Of a stretch of DNA of 64,000 nucleotides, positions 26,963 through 38,880 are shown one piece after another. The stretch covers positions 868,001-932,000 of the forward strand of contig NZ_CP101464.1 in the NCBI RefSeq assembly GCF_024362365.1. Reading direction: 5' to 3'. The translations under genes were made by a program, and so were the position numbers. Within the stretch, counting starts at the first letter, position 1. Each line of letters begins with the position of its first letter. Under the pieces are notes generated by a model. That model was not told where the DNA came from and ran no database searches. It saw nothing but the letters and a program-made list of their open reading frames with translations. Source of the stretch: Janibacter sp. CX7. Its GTDB lineage: Bacteria; Actinomycetota; Actinomycetes; Actinomycetales; Dermatophilaceae.

Positions 26963-27523
26963 TCAGTCCGGGCGCAGGCCCCGCAGGTACACCTCGACGA
27001 GCCAGCTGCTCACGTCGGGGACGAGGGCCGAGGCGGCGCTCGGCAGGGGGCGCGTGGCGACCGCCAGGCCCATCTGGAACTGCGCGGCGGTGACGTCCTC
27101 GCGGACCAGGCCGGCCCCCTTCGCCAGCTCGACGACCTCACCGACGGCGGCCAGTGCGGCGTCGCGGCGCCGAGAGATCTGGGCGATGACCGTCTCGATG
27201 TCGACGCCCTCGACGACGCGGGGCATGAGGGCGGCGACCCGTAGCTCGACGATGTCGGCGACGAAGCCGGGCCAGGCCTCGTGCGGGTTCGTCTGCATCG
27301 GCCCCAGCCAGCGCTCGCGGACCTCGTGGATCGTCGCGCTCAGCCACTCGACGACCCCGAGCACGAGGTCCTGCTGGGTGGGGAAGTGGCGGTAGAGGGT
27401 GCCCGCCCCGACGCCGGCCTCCTCGGCGATCGCGGAGAGGGGGGCGTCCGGACCACGAGTGGTGTAGAGGCGCCGGGCGGCATCGATGATCGCGGCGCGG
27501 TTGGCGCGGGCGTCGGCGCGCAC
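26963..27523 (-). CDS. TetR-family transcriptional regulator
   Basis: 186 residues from GTG 27523. The N-terminal helix-turn-helix reads ANRAAIIDAARRLYTTRG, then PLSAIAEEAGVGAGTLYRHFPTQQDLV; the C-terminal ligand domain is typical of the SbtR-like group but the ligand is unknown. GTG 27523 is chosen because AAGGGAG lies 7 nt upstream; a longer ATG form from 27583 would extend into the operator. It is divergent from the membrane protein at 27629, with a large dyad between them, so it is probably the local repressor of that gene and of itself. Confidence 0.92.
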   Translation of the reverse strand: MRADARANRAAIIDAARRLYTTRGPDAPLSAIAEEAGVGAGTLYRHFPTQQDLVLGVVEWLSATIHEVRERWLGPMQTNPHEAWPGFVADIVELRVAALMPRVVEGVDIETVIAQISRRRDAALAAVGEVVELAKGAGLVREDVTAAQFQMGLAVATRPLPSAASALVPDVSSWLVEVYLRGLRPD

Positions 27524-27564
27524 GGGCGCTCCCTTCGACGGTGGCTGACGTGCCAACCACCATA

Positions 27565-27608
27565 GCGGAGGAATGCTCTCCATTTGTAAATGGAGTTTTA
27601 TCCTCCGC
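27565..27608. promoter_or_regulatory. 44-bp concentric dyad operator between tetR and the membrane protein
   Basis: Inner dyad CTCCATTT-GT-AAATGGAG (27578-27595) and outer arms GCGGAGGA (27565-27572) and TCCTCCGC (27601-27608) share the same centre at 27586.5. It is AT-rich compared with its surroundings and includes a possible -10, TATCCT (27599-27604), for the rightward gene. Confidence 0.8.
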
Positions 27609-27628
27609 TTCTAGCCAAGGAGTCGGCC

Positions 27629-28633
27629 ATGGCCACCCGCACCACCAGTTCACCCCGCACGCTCGTCGCGATCGTCGTCGGCATCACGGTCATGGTCGCG
27701 CTCATGCTGCTCGCCTTCGCCGCACCGGCGCTCACCTCCGGTCCGAAGGACCTGCCGCTCGCCGTGAGCGGCCCCGAGCAGGCCACCTCGAAGGTCACCG
27801 CCGCCCTGGACAAGCAGGCGTCCGGCACCTTCGACGTCACGACCTATGCCACCGAGCAGGAGGGGGCCGAGGCCATCACCGACCGCGAGGCCATCGGTGG
27901 CATCACCGTCGGGGCGAAGGGGGTGACCGTCCAGACCGCGACGGGTGCCGGCACGGCCTACACCCAGGTGCTCAAGGGCGTCGGCGCCGGCCTCGAGGAG
28001 TCCGGCCAGAAGGTCACCTACGTCGAGCTCGCCCCGACGACCACCGACGACCCGCAGGCCGTCGGTGTCTCGACCCTCGGCCTGCCGCTCGTCTTCGGCG
28101 GGATGGCCACGGCCGCGCTGCTCGTGCTCGTCTACAAGGGCTCGACCCTCATGCGCTTCGTCGGTGCGACCGCCATCGCCCTGCTCGCGGGCTTCGTCGC
28201 CACCGCGATCCTCCAGCTCGGCTTCGGTGCGCTCGACGGTGACTACTGGCTGACCTCGCTGTCCATCTCCGCGGGGATCCTCGCCATCTCGGCCACCGTG
28301 CTCGGTCTCGGCACGCTCGTCGGCGCCCCCGGCATCGGCATCGGTGCCGTGACGATGCTCTTCGTCGCCAACCCGCTCTCCGGCATGGCCAACGGCCCGC
28401 AGTGGTTGCCCGGGGTCTGGGGCGAGGTCGGGCAGCTGCTGCCCGTCGGTGCGGCCGGCTCGCTCGTCCGCTCGGTCGCCTTCTTCGACGGGGGCGGCGC
28501 GATGTCGCACTTCGTCGTCCTCGCCGTGTGGATCGTCCTCGGCGTCGCGCTCGCGGGTCTCGGGGTCGCGCGGCAGGGGCGTGGCACGCACGTCGCGACG
28601 GCCGAGCGCGAGGAGGCGCTGGCCTCGGCCTGA
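27629..28633 (+). CDS. Multi-spanning membrane protein, YhgE/ABC-2-type-like
   Basis: 334 residues: N-terminal transmembrane helix (about 10-34), an extracytoplasmic domain of about 110 residues with LPLAVSGPEQATSKVTAALDKQ and YATEQEGAEAITDREAIGG, then about six helices from residue 155 to 320. This layout resembles YhgE/Pip- or ABC-2-type export proteins without an ATPase. Start ATG 27629 with AAGGAG. The divergent TetR and the operator between them suggest drug- or metabolite-induced expression. No substrate can be assigned. Confidence 0.8.
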   Translation: MATRTTSSPRTLVAIVVGITVMVALMLLAFAAPALTSGPKDLPLAVSGPEQATSKVTAALDKQASGTFDVTTYATEQEGAEAITDREAIGGITVGAKGVTVQTATGAGTAYTQVLKGVGAGLEESGQKVTYVELAPTTTDDPQAVGVSTLGLPLVFGGMATAALLVLVYKGSTLMRFVGATAIALLAGFVATAILQLGFGALDGDYWLTSLSISAGILAISATVLGLGTLVGAPGIGIGAVTMLFVANPLSGMANGPQWLPGVWGEVGQLLPVGAAGSLVRSVAFFDGGGAMSHFVVLAVWIVLGVALAGLGVARQGRGTHVATAEREEALASA

Positions 28634-28640
28634 ACCCGAT

Positions 28641-28670
28641 GTGCCATCACCGTGGCATACTTGTGGCATG
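28641..28670 (+). promoter_or_regulatory. Toxin-antitoxin promoter with phased half-sites
   Basis: CATACT (28656-28661) is a -10-like hexamer 6 nt before the antitoxin ATG, implying a leaderless message. GTGCCAT (28641), GTGGCAT (28652) and GTGGCAT (28663) recur every 11 bp, so three half-sites lie on one DNA face and cover the promoter, as expected for autoregulation by the antitoxin. Confidence 0.65.
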
Positions 28671-28907
28671 GCCAAGGTCAGGGTGAGCACGACGGTTGAC
28701 GCCGACCTCCTCGAGCGGGCTCGCGCGGCGCACGGGGCAGCGACGGATGCGTCGCTGGTCGAGGCCTCCCTGCAGGCCCTGCTGCGCACCCACCGGGCGG
28801 CCGAGATCGACGAGGCCTACCGCAGGGCCTACCGCGAGGCACCTGCAGACCTGTCGGACGACTGGGGCGACCTCGGGTCCTTCCTCGACGAGGCGGCGAG
28901 GCGCTGA
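28668..28907 (+). CDS. Antitoxin (ribbon-helix-helix, MazE/VapB-like)
   Basis: 79 residues. The N-terminal RVSTTVDADLLERARAA is a ribbon-helix-helix DNA-binding segment. The acidic, flexible C-terminal half (EAPADLSDDWGDLGSFLDEA) is the likely toxin-neutralising region. Size and order (antitoxin first, 2 nt before the toxin) fit type II modules. ATG 28668 overlaps the last phased half-site, and the message is probably leaderless. Confidence 0.85.
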   Translation: MAKVRVSTTVDADLLERARAAHGAATDASLVEASLQALLRTHRAAEIDEAYRRAYREAPADLSDDWGDLGSFLDEAARR

Positions 28908-28909
28908 GG

Positions 28910-29236
28910 GTGGCACTGCCTGCGCGAGGTGAGCTGTGGTGGGCGGACCTGGCGGATGCCGGGGCCAGGCCGGTCGTGGTGCTCAGCAGGGGGGCGGCCA
29001 TCGCGGGTCGCCGCCGGACCCTGGTCGCGCCGTGCAGCACGGTGGTCCGCGACCTGCCGAGCGAGGTGCTCCTCGAGCCCGGCGAGGAACCGGTCGACCG
29101 TCTCTGCGCGGCACAGCTGGACGCCGTCACGGACCTGCCGGTGGCCCTCCTCACGCGACGGCTCGGGCGACTGAGCGACGAGGCGGTGCGTCGGCTGTGC
29201 GCCGCACTGGGGGTGGCGACCGGCTGCTCGGACTGA
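28910..29236 (+). CDS. MazF/PemK-family endoribonuclease toxin
   Basis: 108 residues, normal for MazF. The start MALPARGELWWADLADAG contains the conserved RGELWWADL; RPVVVLSRGAAI and VAPCSTVVRDLPSEVLLEPG supply the core beta-barrel with the conserved Arg and Ser/Thr active-site positions. Such toxins cut mRNA at short sequences. GTG 28910 lies 2 nt after the antitoxin stop. The later DRLCAAQLDAVTDLPV block matches the conserved third MazF segment, so the toxin seems intact. Confidence 0.88.
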   Translation: MALPARGELWWADLADAGARPVVVLSRGAAIAGRRRTLVAPCSTVVRDLPSEVLLEPGEEPVDRLCAAQLDAVTDLPVALLTRRLGRLSDEAVRRLCAALGVATGCSD

Positions 29237-29267
29237 CGTCGGCGACCTGACTCGTAGACTTCATCCG

Positions 29268-30452
29268 ATGACCACCTACCTCGACCACGCGGCGACCACG
29301 CCGATGACTCCCGCTGCCCGGGAGGCGATGGTCGAGCAGCTCGGGCTCACCGGCAATGCCTCCAGCCTCCACGGCCCCGGGCGCGACGCCCGCCGGGTCG
29401 TCGAGGAGTCGCGCGAGCGCATCGCGACCGCCCTCGGGGCCCGACCGAGCGAGATCGTCTTCACCTCCGGCGGGACCGAGGCCGACAACCTCGCCATCAC
29501 CGGCTCGCTCCGTGCGGCCCGTGCGGCGGACCCCCTTCGCCATCGGGTCGTCGTGAGCGGCGTCGAGCACCACGCCGTCCTCGACGTCGTCGACCACGCG
29601 GTGGAGCACGAGGGCGCGCAGGCGACCTTCGTGGCGCCGGGGGAGTGCGGCACCGTCCAGCCCGACGCGGTGCGCGCCGCGATCGAGGAGGACCCCGCGA
29701 GCGTCGGTCTCGTCTCGGTCATGTGGGCCAACAACGAGGTCGGCACGGTCCAGGACGTCACGACGATGGCGGCGATCGCCCACGAGCACGGGCTGGCCTT
29801 CCACACCGACGCGGTCCAGGCGGCGGGCCACCTGCCCGTCGACTTCGCCGGCAGCGGCGTCGACCTGATGAGCGTCAGCGCGCACAAGTTCGGCGGGCCG
29901 CTCGGCATCGGGGCGCTCGTCGCCAAGCGCGATGCGCGGCTCGTCGCCCTGAGCCACGGCGGCGGCCAGGAGCGCGGCGTGCGCTCGGGCACGCTCGACG
30001 TGCCGGCGATCCGGGGCTTCGCCGTCGCCCTCACCGAGGCCGTGGAGCAGCGCGAGGCCGAGGCGGCGCGCGTCGGTGCGCTGCGCGACCGCTTCCTCGC
30101 CGGCACCCAGGCCCTCGACCTCGGCATCCGGGTCACCGGCTGCTGGGAGCCCGGGGACGTGACGACCCGGCTGCCGGGCAATGCCCACATCACCATCCCC
30201 GGGTGCGAGGGCGACTCCATGCTCTACCTGCTCGACGCCGCGGGCATCGCCGTCTCGACCGGCTCTGCCTGCCAGGCCGGCATCCCGCAGCCCTCGCACG
30301 TCGTGCTCGCGATGGGGCGCTCCGAGGAGGAGGCACGCGGCTCTCTGCGCGTGTCCTTCGGCTGGACCTCGACCGAGGCCGACGTCGACGCCGTGCTCGC
30401 CGCCCTGCCCGAGGCCATCGCCCGCGCGCGACGGGCCAGCGGGGCCGCGTGA
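29268..30452 (+). CDS. iscS: Cysteine desulfurase (IscS/NifS type)
   Basis: 394-residue PLP enzyme that takes sulfur from cysteine for Fe-S clusters and tRNA thiolation. N-terminal [13 protein letters not shown] Lys near residue 207 in [12 protein letters not shown], and catalytic Cys near 335 in [16 protein letters not shown], the longer-loop class I form. Its stop overlaps the mnmA start (TGATG), so sulfur is probably handed directly to MnmA. A -10-like TAGACT (29255-29260) lies 7 nt before the ATG, suggesting a leaderless transcript for the operon. Confidence 0.94.
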   Translation: MTTYLDHAATTPMTPAAREAMVEQLGLTGNASSLHGPGRDARRVVEESRERIATALGARPSEIVFTSGGTEADNLAITGSLRAARAADPLRHRVVVSGVEHHAVLDVVDHAVEHEGAQATFVAPGECGTVQPDAVRAAIEEDPASVGLVSVMWANNEVGTVQDVTTMAAIAHEHGLAFHTDAVQAAGHLPVDFAGSGVDLMSVSAHKFGGPLGIGALVAKRDARLVALSHGGGQERGVRSGTLDVPAIRGFAVALTEAVEQREAEAARVGALRDRFLAGTQALDLGIRVTGCWEPGDVTTRLPGNAHITIPGCEGDSMLYLLDAAGIAVSTGSACQAGIPQPSHVVLAMGRSEEEARGSLRVSFGWTSTEADVDAVLAALPEAIARARRASGAA

Positions 30453-31567
30453 TGCGCGTCGTCGCCGCGATGAGCGGGGGCGTCGACTCGGCAGTCGCCG
30501 CCTCGCGGATGATCGAGGCCGGGCACGACGTCGTCGGGGTCCACCTCGCCCTGGCCAAGAACGCCAAGACGCTGCGCGAGGGCGCCCGCGGCTGCTGCAC
30601 CATCGAGGACGCCGGTGACGCGCGACGGGTCGCCGACCGACTCGGCATCCCCTTCTACGTCTGGGACATGGCGACCCCCTTCGCCCGGGACGTCGTCGAC
30701 GACTTCGTCGCCGAGTACGAGGCCGGCCGCACGCCCAACCCCTGCCTGCGCTGCAACGAGAAGATCAAGTTCGCCGCGCTCCTCGACAAGGCGCTGGCCC
30801 TGGGCTTCGACGCCGTGGCGACCGGTCACTACGCGCAGATCGTCGACGGTCCCCACGGTCGCGAGCTGCACCGTGCGGTCGACTCCGCCAAGGACCAGTC
30901 CTATGTCCTCGGCGTGCTCGACGAGGAGCAGCTGGCGCGCGCCTTCTTCCCCCTCGGCGACACGACGAAACCGCAGATCCGCGAGGAGGCCGCCGCGCGC
31001 GGCTTCGCAGTGGCCAAGAAGCCCGACAGCCACGACATCTGCTTCATCTCCGACGGCGACACCCGCGGCTGGCTGACCCAGCGGCTCGGCGAGCAGCCCG
31101 GCGAGATCGTCGACGAGGGCTCCGGCGAGGTCGTCGGCGAGCACCGCGGGGCCTACGGGTTCACCGTCGGCCAGCGTCGCGGGCTCGGCCTGGACCGCTC
31201 CGACCTCGACGGGCAGCCGCGCTACGTCACCCGGGTCGAGGCCGCGTCCAACCGGGTCTTCATCGGCACCGCGGACCTGCTCGGCACCGACGAGATCGAG
31301 GCCGACCACGTGCGGTGGTGCGGGCCGGCGGCCTCCGGACGGCACCGCCTCGGCGCACAGATCCGGGCCCACGGCGAGGAGATCGCGGCGACCGCCGAGG
31401 TGGTCGTCGATGCTGCTGCCGAAGGGGGTCTGCGTCTCGTGGTCCGTCTCGACGAGGCCGTGCGCGGTGCCGCCCCCGGTCAGTCGATCGTCCTCTACGA
31501 CGGCACCCGTGTCGTCGGCTCGGGCACCATCGCGCGCGCCGGGCGCGCCGCGAGGGCGAGCGCGTGA
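30452..31567 (+). CDS. mnmA: tRNA-specific 2-thiouridylase MnmA
   Basis: 371 residues. ATP-pyrophosphatase that thiolates U34 of Lys, Glu and Gln tRNAs. The PP-loop is SGGVDS at 8-13; catalytic Cys98 is in NPCLRCN, and the partner Cys is in [16 protein letters not shown] (near 193). The C-terminal beta-barrel contains [13 protein letters not shown]. The start overlaps iscS by one base, and its stop overlaps the next gene (GTGA), forming the iscS-mnmA-metE-like operon that in many actinobacteria lies upstream of ligA. Confidence 0.95.
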   Translation: MRVVAAMSGGVDSAVAASRMIEAGHDVVGVHLALAKNAKTLREGARGCCTIEDAGDARRVADRLGIPFYVWDMATPFARDVVDDFVAEYEAGRTPNPCLRCNEKIKFAALLDKALALGFDAVATGHYAQIVDGPHGRELHRAVDSAKDQSYVLGVLDEEQLARAFFPLGDTTKPQIREEAAARGFAVAKKPDSHDICFISDGDTRGWLTQRLGEQPGEIVDEGSGEVVGEHRGAYGFTVGQRRGLGLDRSDLDGQPRYVTRVEAASNRVFIGTADLLGTDEIEADHVRWCGPAASGRHRLGAQIRAHGEEIAATAEVVVDAAAEGGLRLVVRLDEAVRGAAPGQSIVLYDGTRVVGSGTIARAGRAARASA

Positions 31568-32541
31568 CCCGGGCGTCCGGTGTCGGGTCCTGGCCCGGCA
31601 CGCGATCCCGCGAGGCCGTCGTCGCCGTCCGCGACCTGCTCGGTGACGGCATCCCGCACCTGCCCGAGCTGCCCGCGCGGGGCGTCGGCGCCGACATGGT
31701 CGGCCGGGCCGCGGCCCTGCTCGAGGGGCTGCACGTCGAGACCCAGCCCTACGGGTGGCGCTTCGCGGGTCGTCCCGGCCATGACGAAGGGAGGGCCCGC
31801 GCGCTCCTGCGCGAGGACCTCGACGAGCTCGCCGAGGCCTACGACGGGTGGACCGGCCCGCTGAAGATCCAGGTCACCGGACCGTGGACGCTCGGCGCGA
31901 CGATCGAGCTGCCGCGCGGTGAGCGGGCGGTCGCCGACCACGGTGCTCGCCGCGACCTCGTCGGCTCTCTCGCCGAGGGACTGCGCGCGCACATCGCCGA
32001 CGTCGAGCGCCTCGTGCCCGGTGCCGAGGTGATCGTCCAGGTCGACGAGCCGGGACTGCCGGCAGTGCTCGAGGGGCGGCTGCCCACCGCCTCGGGCTAC
32101 GGCACCCTGCGCGCGGTCGACCGCTCGGAGGTGCGCGACGGGCTGCGCGAGGTGCTTGATGCGGCGGGAGAGCGGACGACGCTCGTGCACTGCTGCGCCG
32201 GCGAGGTGCCGGTACAGCTGGTGCGGGAGAGCGGTGCTCGTGGCATCTCGCTCGACACCTCGCTGCTCGACGGCGCCCGCTGGGAGCAGATCGCCGAGGC
32301 CGTCGAGGCCGGAGTGACCCTCTGGGCCGGTGCCGTGCCGACGGCCGGCGGCGAGTGGCGCACGGCGCGGGACCGGCTCGTCGGTGCCTGGCAGCGGATC
32401 GGCCTGCCAGTCTCCGCGCTCGCGGACGTCGTCGTCACGCCGACCTGCGGACTAGCGGGGGCTCCCACTTCGTCCGCCGTGGCAGCGGTGCGGACCACGA
32501 CGGATCTTGCCTCGGCCCTCACCGACCTCGCCGCCGGCTGA
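31564..32541 (+). CDS. MetE C-terminal-like (cobalamin-independent methionine synthase) protein
   Basis: 325 residues, a single TIM-barrel corresponding to the catalytic half of MetE. Family points: GVGSWPGT at the N terminus, [44 protein letters not shown] with the His and Cys zinc ligands, and [10 protein letters not shown] with the last Cys. The N-terminal MetE domain is absent; such short forms are common next to mnmA in actinobacteria. Their methyl donor is uncertain, so methionine synthesis is a family-based inference. Start GTG 31564 overlaps mnmA. Confidence 0.85.
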   Translation: MTRASGVGSWPGTRSREAVVAVRDLLGDGIPHLPELPARGVGADMVGRAAALLEGLHVETQPYGWRFAGRPGHDEGRARALLREDLDELAEAYDGWTGPLKIQVTGPWTLGATIELPRGERAVADHGARRDLVGSLAEGLRAHIADVERLVPGAEVIVQVDEPGLPAVLEGRLPTASGYGTLRAVDRSEVRDGLREVLDAAGERTTLVHCCAGEVPVQLVRESGARGISLDTSLLDGARWEQIAEAVEAGVTLWAGAVPTAGGEWRTARDRLVGAWQRIGLPVSALADVVVTPTCGLAGAPTSSAVAAVRTTTDLASALTDLAAG

Positions 32542-32553
32542 GCCACCCGCCCA

Positions 32554-32649
32554 GGCCGGGAAAACCGCAAATGGCCGGGAAAACCGGAGACGACCGCGCA
32601 ATTGCACGGTCATCTCCGGTTTTCCCGGCCCGCTCAGGATTTCCCGGCC
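32554..32649. repeat. Compound palindrome of GGCCGGGAAAACCG units between convergent genes
   Basis: A 24-bp arm at 32573-32596 pairs with 32607-32630 with one mismatch around a CGCAATTGCA loop. Further copies of its end lie outside: GGCCGGGAAAACCG from 32554 and ATTTCCCGGCC ending at 32649. It lies between the convergent metE-like and acyl-CoA ligase genes, so it may terminate both, but the extra outer copies make it look like a REP/BIME-type repeat. Confidence 0.7.
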
Positions 32650-32671
32650 AGAGGCTCGCGGGCCAGAGGCG

Positions 32672-34171
32672 TCAGGAGGTCGGCGCGTGGATCTCCCGCT
32701 TGAGGATCTTGCCCGTCGGGCCCTTGGGCAGCTCGTCGAGGACCCAGACGGTGCGCGGGTACTTGTAGGCCGCGACCCGGTCCTTGACGTACTGCTTGAT
32801 CTCCTCGAGGTCACCCGAGGCGCCCTCGCGCAGCGAGACGGCGGCGCCGACGTCCTCGCCGAGCTCGGGGTGCGGCACGGAGACGACCGCGCACTCGAGG
32901 ACGTCGGGGTGGGTGTAGAGCACCTCCTCGACCTCGCGCGGGTAGATGTTCATGCCGCCGCGGATGATGAGGTCCTTCTTGCGGTCGACGATCGTGTAGT
33001 AGCCGTCCTCGTCGACGCTCGCGATGTCGCCGGTGCGGAACCAGCCGTCCGGGATCGCGGCCTCGGTCGCCTCCGGCTTGTTCCAGTAGCCCTTCATGAC
33101 GTTGTCGCCGCGGATCGCGATCTCGCCGACGCCCTCGCCGGGGCCGACCGCCTGGCCGTCCTCGCCGATGAGCTTCATCTCGCAGCCGGGGATCGCGCGG
33201 CCGATCGTGCCGGGCTTGGTCGGCTGGTCGAGCATGTTGAAGGAGGCGACCGGCGAGGTCTCGGAGAGGCCGTAGCCCTCGAGGAGGCTGACCTTGAAGG
33301 TCTCCTCGAACTCGCGCAGCGTCTCGCCGGGCAGCGATGAGCCACCGGAGACGCACGTGCGCAGGCTCGAGGTGTCGGTGTCGGCGACCGACGGGTGGTG
33401 GAGCATCGCGCCGTACATCGTCGGCACGCCCTCGAAGATCGTCACCTGGTCGCGGGCGATGACCTCGAGCGCCTTGCCGGGGTCGAAGCGGGGGATGAGG
33501 GTCAGGGTCGCGCCCTGCAGCACCGCGGTGTTGAGCCCGCAGGTCAGGCCGAAGACGTGGAAGAGCGGCAGGCAGCCCATGATGACGTCCTCGGGTCGGA
33601 TCCCGATGATGTCCTCGGCGGAGCGCTGCGCGTTGAGCCGCAGGTTGTCGTGGGTGAGCTGGGCCCCCTTCGGCCGGCCGGTGGTGCCGGAGGTGTAGAG
33701 GATGACGGCGTCGTCGTCGCCGGCACGCTCGGCGGGCACGGCGATCGGCTCGCCGGCCGGCAGCGCGTCCTCGGCCGGGCCGACGGGGCCCGAGACGATG
33801 ACCTGGGTGTCGGTGCCCTCGGCACCGGCCTGCGCCTCCGCGGCGAAGTCGCCCCAGACGAAGGAGAACTTCGCGCCGGAGTCGGTGTAGAAGTACTCGA
33901 TCTCGTTGGCCTTGAGCAGGGGGTTCATCGGCACGACGACGCCACCGGCGAGGAGGGTGCCGTAGAAGAGCACGGGGAAGGCCGGGATGTTGGGCAGGAT
34001 CAGCGAGACCCGGTCGCCGGGCTCGAGCCCGGCAGCACGAAGGGAGCCGGCCGCCTTGGCCGCGAGGCCGTGCAGCTGTGACCACGTCAGCTCGGCATCG
34101 TCGAGCTTGATCGCCACCTTGTCCGGGTGGGCCTGGGCTGTGGTGACGAGGTTGCTCGCCAGATTCGTCAT
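32672..34171 (-). CDS. Long-chain fatty acid-CoA ligase (AMP-forming)
   Basis: 499-residue ANL-superfamily acyl-CoA synthetase. P-loop-like A3 motif [18 protein letters not shown]5 motif [11 protein letters not shown]7/A8 hinge [27 protein letters not shown] and the catalytic A10 Lys in [13 protein letters not shown] at the C terminus. Chain length is not predictable. ATG 34171 has an AGGAG ribosome binding site 8 nt upstream, which decides against the earlier in-frame ATG. Divergent from ligA. Confidence 0.93.
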   Translation of the reverse strand: MTNLASNLVTTAQAHPDKVAIKLDDAELTWSQLHGLAAKAAGSLRAAGLEPGDRVSLILPNIPAFPVLFYGTLLAGGVVVPMNPLLKANEIEYFYTDSGAKFSFVWGDFAAEAQAGAEGTDTQVIVSGPVGPAEDALPAGEPIAVPAERAGDDDAVILYTSGTTGRPKGAQLTHDNLRLNAQRSAEDIIGIRPEDVIMGCLPLFHVFGLTCGLNTAVLQGATLTLIPRFDPGKALEVIARDQVTIFEGVPTMYGAMLHHPSVADTDTSSLRTCVSGGSSLPGETLREFEETFKVSLLEGYGLSETSPVASFNMLDQPTKPGTIGRAIPGCEMKLIGEDGQAVGPGEGVGEIAIRGDNVMKGYWNKPEATEAAIPDGWFRTGDIASVDEDGYYTIVDRKKDLIIRGGMNIYPREVEEVLYTHPDVLECAVVSVPHPELGEDVGAAVSLREGASGDLEEIKQYVKDRVAAYKYPRTVWVLDELPKGPTGKILKREIHAPTS

Positions 34172-34184
34172 CGTCGACTCCTGA

Positions 34185-36946
<2,762 letters not shown>

Positions 36947-36959
36947 ACCCGGGAGCGGG

Positions 36960-36993
36960 TCACCCTGCACAACCCTAGGGTCGTGCAGGGTTG
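36960..36993. repeat. 34-bp palindrome, copy 1 of 3
   Basis: Imperfect palindrome centred on ACCCTAGGGT (36972-36981). Arms of 17 bp: TCACCCTGCACAACCCT and AGGGTCGTGCAGGGTTG. The same element occurs at 39013-39046 and 57695-57728. This copy lies 14 bp downstream of the DinB-like stop. Confidence 0.8.
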
Positions 36994-37004
36994 GAGCCGG
37001 ACGA

Positions 37005-37028
37005 CGAAGGGGAAAGGGGCCCCCTTCG
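37005..37028 (+). terminator. CGAAGGGG inverted pair between the DinB-like and helicase genes
   Basis: CGAAGGGG (37005-37012) and CCCCTTCG (37021-37028) are exact complements with an 8-nt loop that can partly pair. The position suits termination after the ligA unit, but it lacks a T-run. Confidence 0.55.
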
Positions 37029-37040
37029 CCAACCCCGCCG

Positions 37041-37071
37041 TTGGCGCACAGGGGCCCGACCTCACTACGGT
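37041..37071 (+). promoter_or_regulatory. Promoter for the DEAD-box helicase gene
   Basis: TTGGCG (37041-37046) and TACGGT (37066-37071) with a 19-bp spacer. The -10 lies 6 nt before the GTG at 37078, so the transcript is probably leaderless. Confidence 0.5.
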
Positions 37072-37077
37072 CGGGGG

Positions 37078-38880
37078 GTGAGCACCGAGAGCACGACCCC
37101 TGACGCGCCCGAGACGACCGAGACGACCGAGCCGGAGGGCCCGACCTTCGCCGACCTCGGCCTTGACGACCGGGTCGTGCGGTCCCTGCGGGACATCGGC
37201 TACGAGCGGCCCTCGCCGATCCAGGCCGCGACGATCCCGGCGCTGCTCGAGGGACGCCACGTCGTGGGCCTGGCGCAGACCGGCACCGGCAAGACGGCGG
37301 CCTTCGCGCTGCCGGTCCTCAGCCGCCTCGACCCCAAGCAGAAGGCGCCACAGGCGCTCATCCTCGCGCCGACCCGCGAGCTCGCGCTGCAGGTCTGCGA
37401 GGCGATCGAGAAGTACTCGGCCCGCATGCCCGGCGTGCGCGTGCTCCCGGTCTACGGCGGCCAGGGCTACGGCGTGCAGCTGAGCGCCCTGCGGCGCGGC
37501 GTGCACATCGTCGTCGGCACGCCGGGGCGGATCATGGACCACCTCGACAAGGGCACGCTCGACCTGTCGCAGCTGCGCTTCCTCGTGCTCGACGAGGCCG
37601 ACGAGATGCTCAAGATGGGCTTCGCCGAGGACGTCGAGACGATCCTGTCCGCGACGCCCGAGGACAAGCACGTCGCCCTCTTCAGCGCGACGATGCCCGC
37701 GCAGATCCGCCGGATCTCGAAGAAGTACCTCACCGACGCCCTCGAGATCACCGTCGAGCGCAAGACGACGACGGCGCCCAACATCACCCAGCGTCACCTC
37801 TTCGTCTCCTACCCGCAGAAGGTCGAGGCCCTCACCCGCATCCTCGAGGTGGAGAACTTCGAGGCGATGATCGTCTTCGTCCGCACGAAGAACGAGACCG
37901 AGATGCTCGCGGAGCGGCTGCGGGCGCGGGGCTTCTCCGCCGCCGCGATCAACGGCGACGTCGCGCAGGCGCAGCGCGAGCGGACGGTCAGCCAGCTCAA
38001 GTCGGGCAAGCTCGACATCCTCGTCGCGACCGACGTCGCCGCCCGCGGTCTCGACGTCGAGCGGATCAGCCACGTCGTCAACTACGACATCCCCACGGAC
38101 ACCGAGTCCTACGTCCACCGCATCGGCCGCACCGGTCGCGCCGGCCGCTCCGGCGACGCGATCTCCTTCGTCACCCCCCGCGAGCGGCACCTGCTCAAGG
38201 CGATCGAGAAGGCCACGCGCACGACGCTGACCGAGATGTCGATGCCGAGCGTCGAGGACATCAACGCCAGTCGGCTGGGCAAGCTCGACGACCGGATCAC
38301 CGCGGCCCTCTCCTCGCCCGACCTGGCGACCTTCCGCGACGTCGTCGGCCACTACGTGCGTGAGCACGACGTGCCCGAGGGCGATGTCGCGGCCGCGCTG
38401 GCGATCGTCCTGCAGGGCGACGAGCCGATGCTCCTCGACCCCGACCCGGTGCGCCCGCCCCGTCGCGAGCGCGACGACCGTGCTCCCCGACGTGACCGTG
38501 AGGGCGAAGGGGGGCGCCGCGGTGACCGTGGTCCGCGCGGCTCCTCGGGCCCCATGGGGTCCTACCGGATCGCCGTCGGCCGCCGGCACAAGGTCGAGCC
38601 GCGGCAGATCGTCGGTGCCCTGGCCAACGAAGGGGGTCTGCGTCGCGAGGACTTCGGCCACATCGACATCCGGGGTGACCACTCGATCGTCGAGCTGCCG
38701 GCGACCCTGCCCGAGGGCACGGCCGAGCGGCTGCGCAGCACGCGGATCTCGGGGCAGCTCATCGAGCTGCGTGAGTGGCAGGAGCGCGGTGGCGGTCGCG
38801 GCGGGCCGCGCCGTGACAAGCCGCCCTACGGCAAGAAGTCCTTCGACAAGAAGCCGCACCGCAAGGGCCGACGCGACTGA
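37078..38880 (+). CDS. DEAD-box ATP-dependent RNA helicase (DeaD/CsdA-like)
   Basis: 600 residues. Q-motif near GYERPSPIQ, Walker A AQTGTGKTAAF, PTRELALQ, TPGRIMDHL, Walker B VLDEADEML, FSATMP, then the C-terminal RecA domain with VATDVAARGLD and YVHRIGRTGRAGR. An Arg/Asp/Gly-rich stretch leads to a DbpA-type RNA-binding domain (SYRIAVGRRHKVEPRQIVGALANEGG is the characteristic start) and a basic GGRGGPRRD tail. It probably works in ribosome assembly or cold-stress RNA unwinding. Its stop overlaps the methyltransferase start (TGATG). Confidence 0.94.
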   Translation: MSTESTTPDAPETTETTEPEGPTFADLGLDDRVVRSLRDIGYERPSPIQAATIPALLEGRHVVGLAQTGTGKTAAFALPVLSRLDPKQKAPQALILAPTRELALQVCEAIEKYSARMPGVRVLPVYGGQGYGVQLSALRRGVHIVVGTPGRIMDHLDKGTLDLSQLRFLVLDEADEMLKMGFAEDVETILSATPEDKHVALFSATMPAQIRRISKKYLTDALEITVERKTTTAPNITQRHLFVSYPQKVEALTRILEVENFEAMIVFVRTKNETEMLAERLRARGFSAAAINGDVAQAQRERTVSQLKSGKLDILVATDVAARGLDVERISHVVNYDIPTDTESYVHRIGRTGRAGRSGDAISFVTPRERHLLKAIEKATRTTLTEMSMPSVEDINASRLGKLDDRITAALSSPDLATFRDVVGHYVREHDVPEGDVAAALAIVLQGDEPMLLDPDPVRPPRRERDDRAPRRDREGEGGRRGDRGPRGSSGPMGSYRIAVGRRHKVEPRQIVGALANEGGLRREDFGHIDIRGDHSIVELPATLPEGTAERLRSTRISGQLIELREWQERGGGRGGPRRDKPPYGKKSFDKKPHRKGRRD

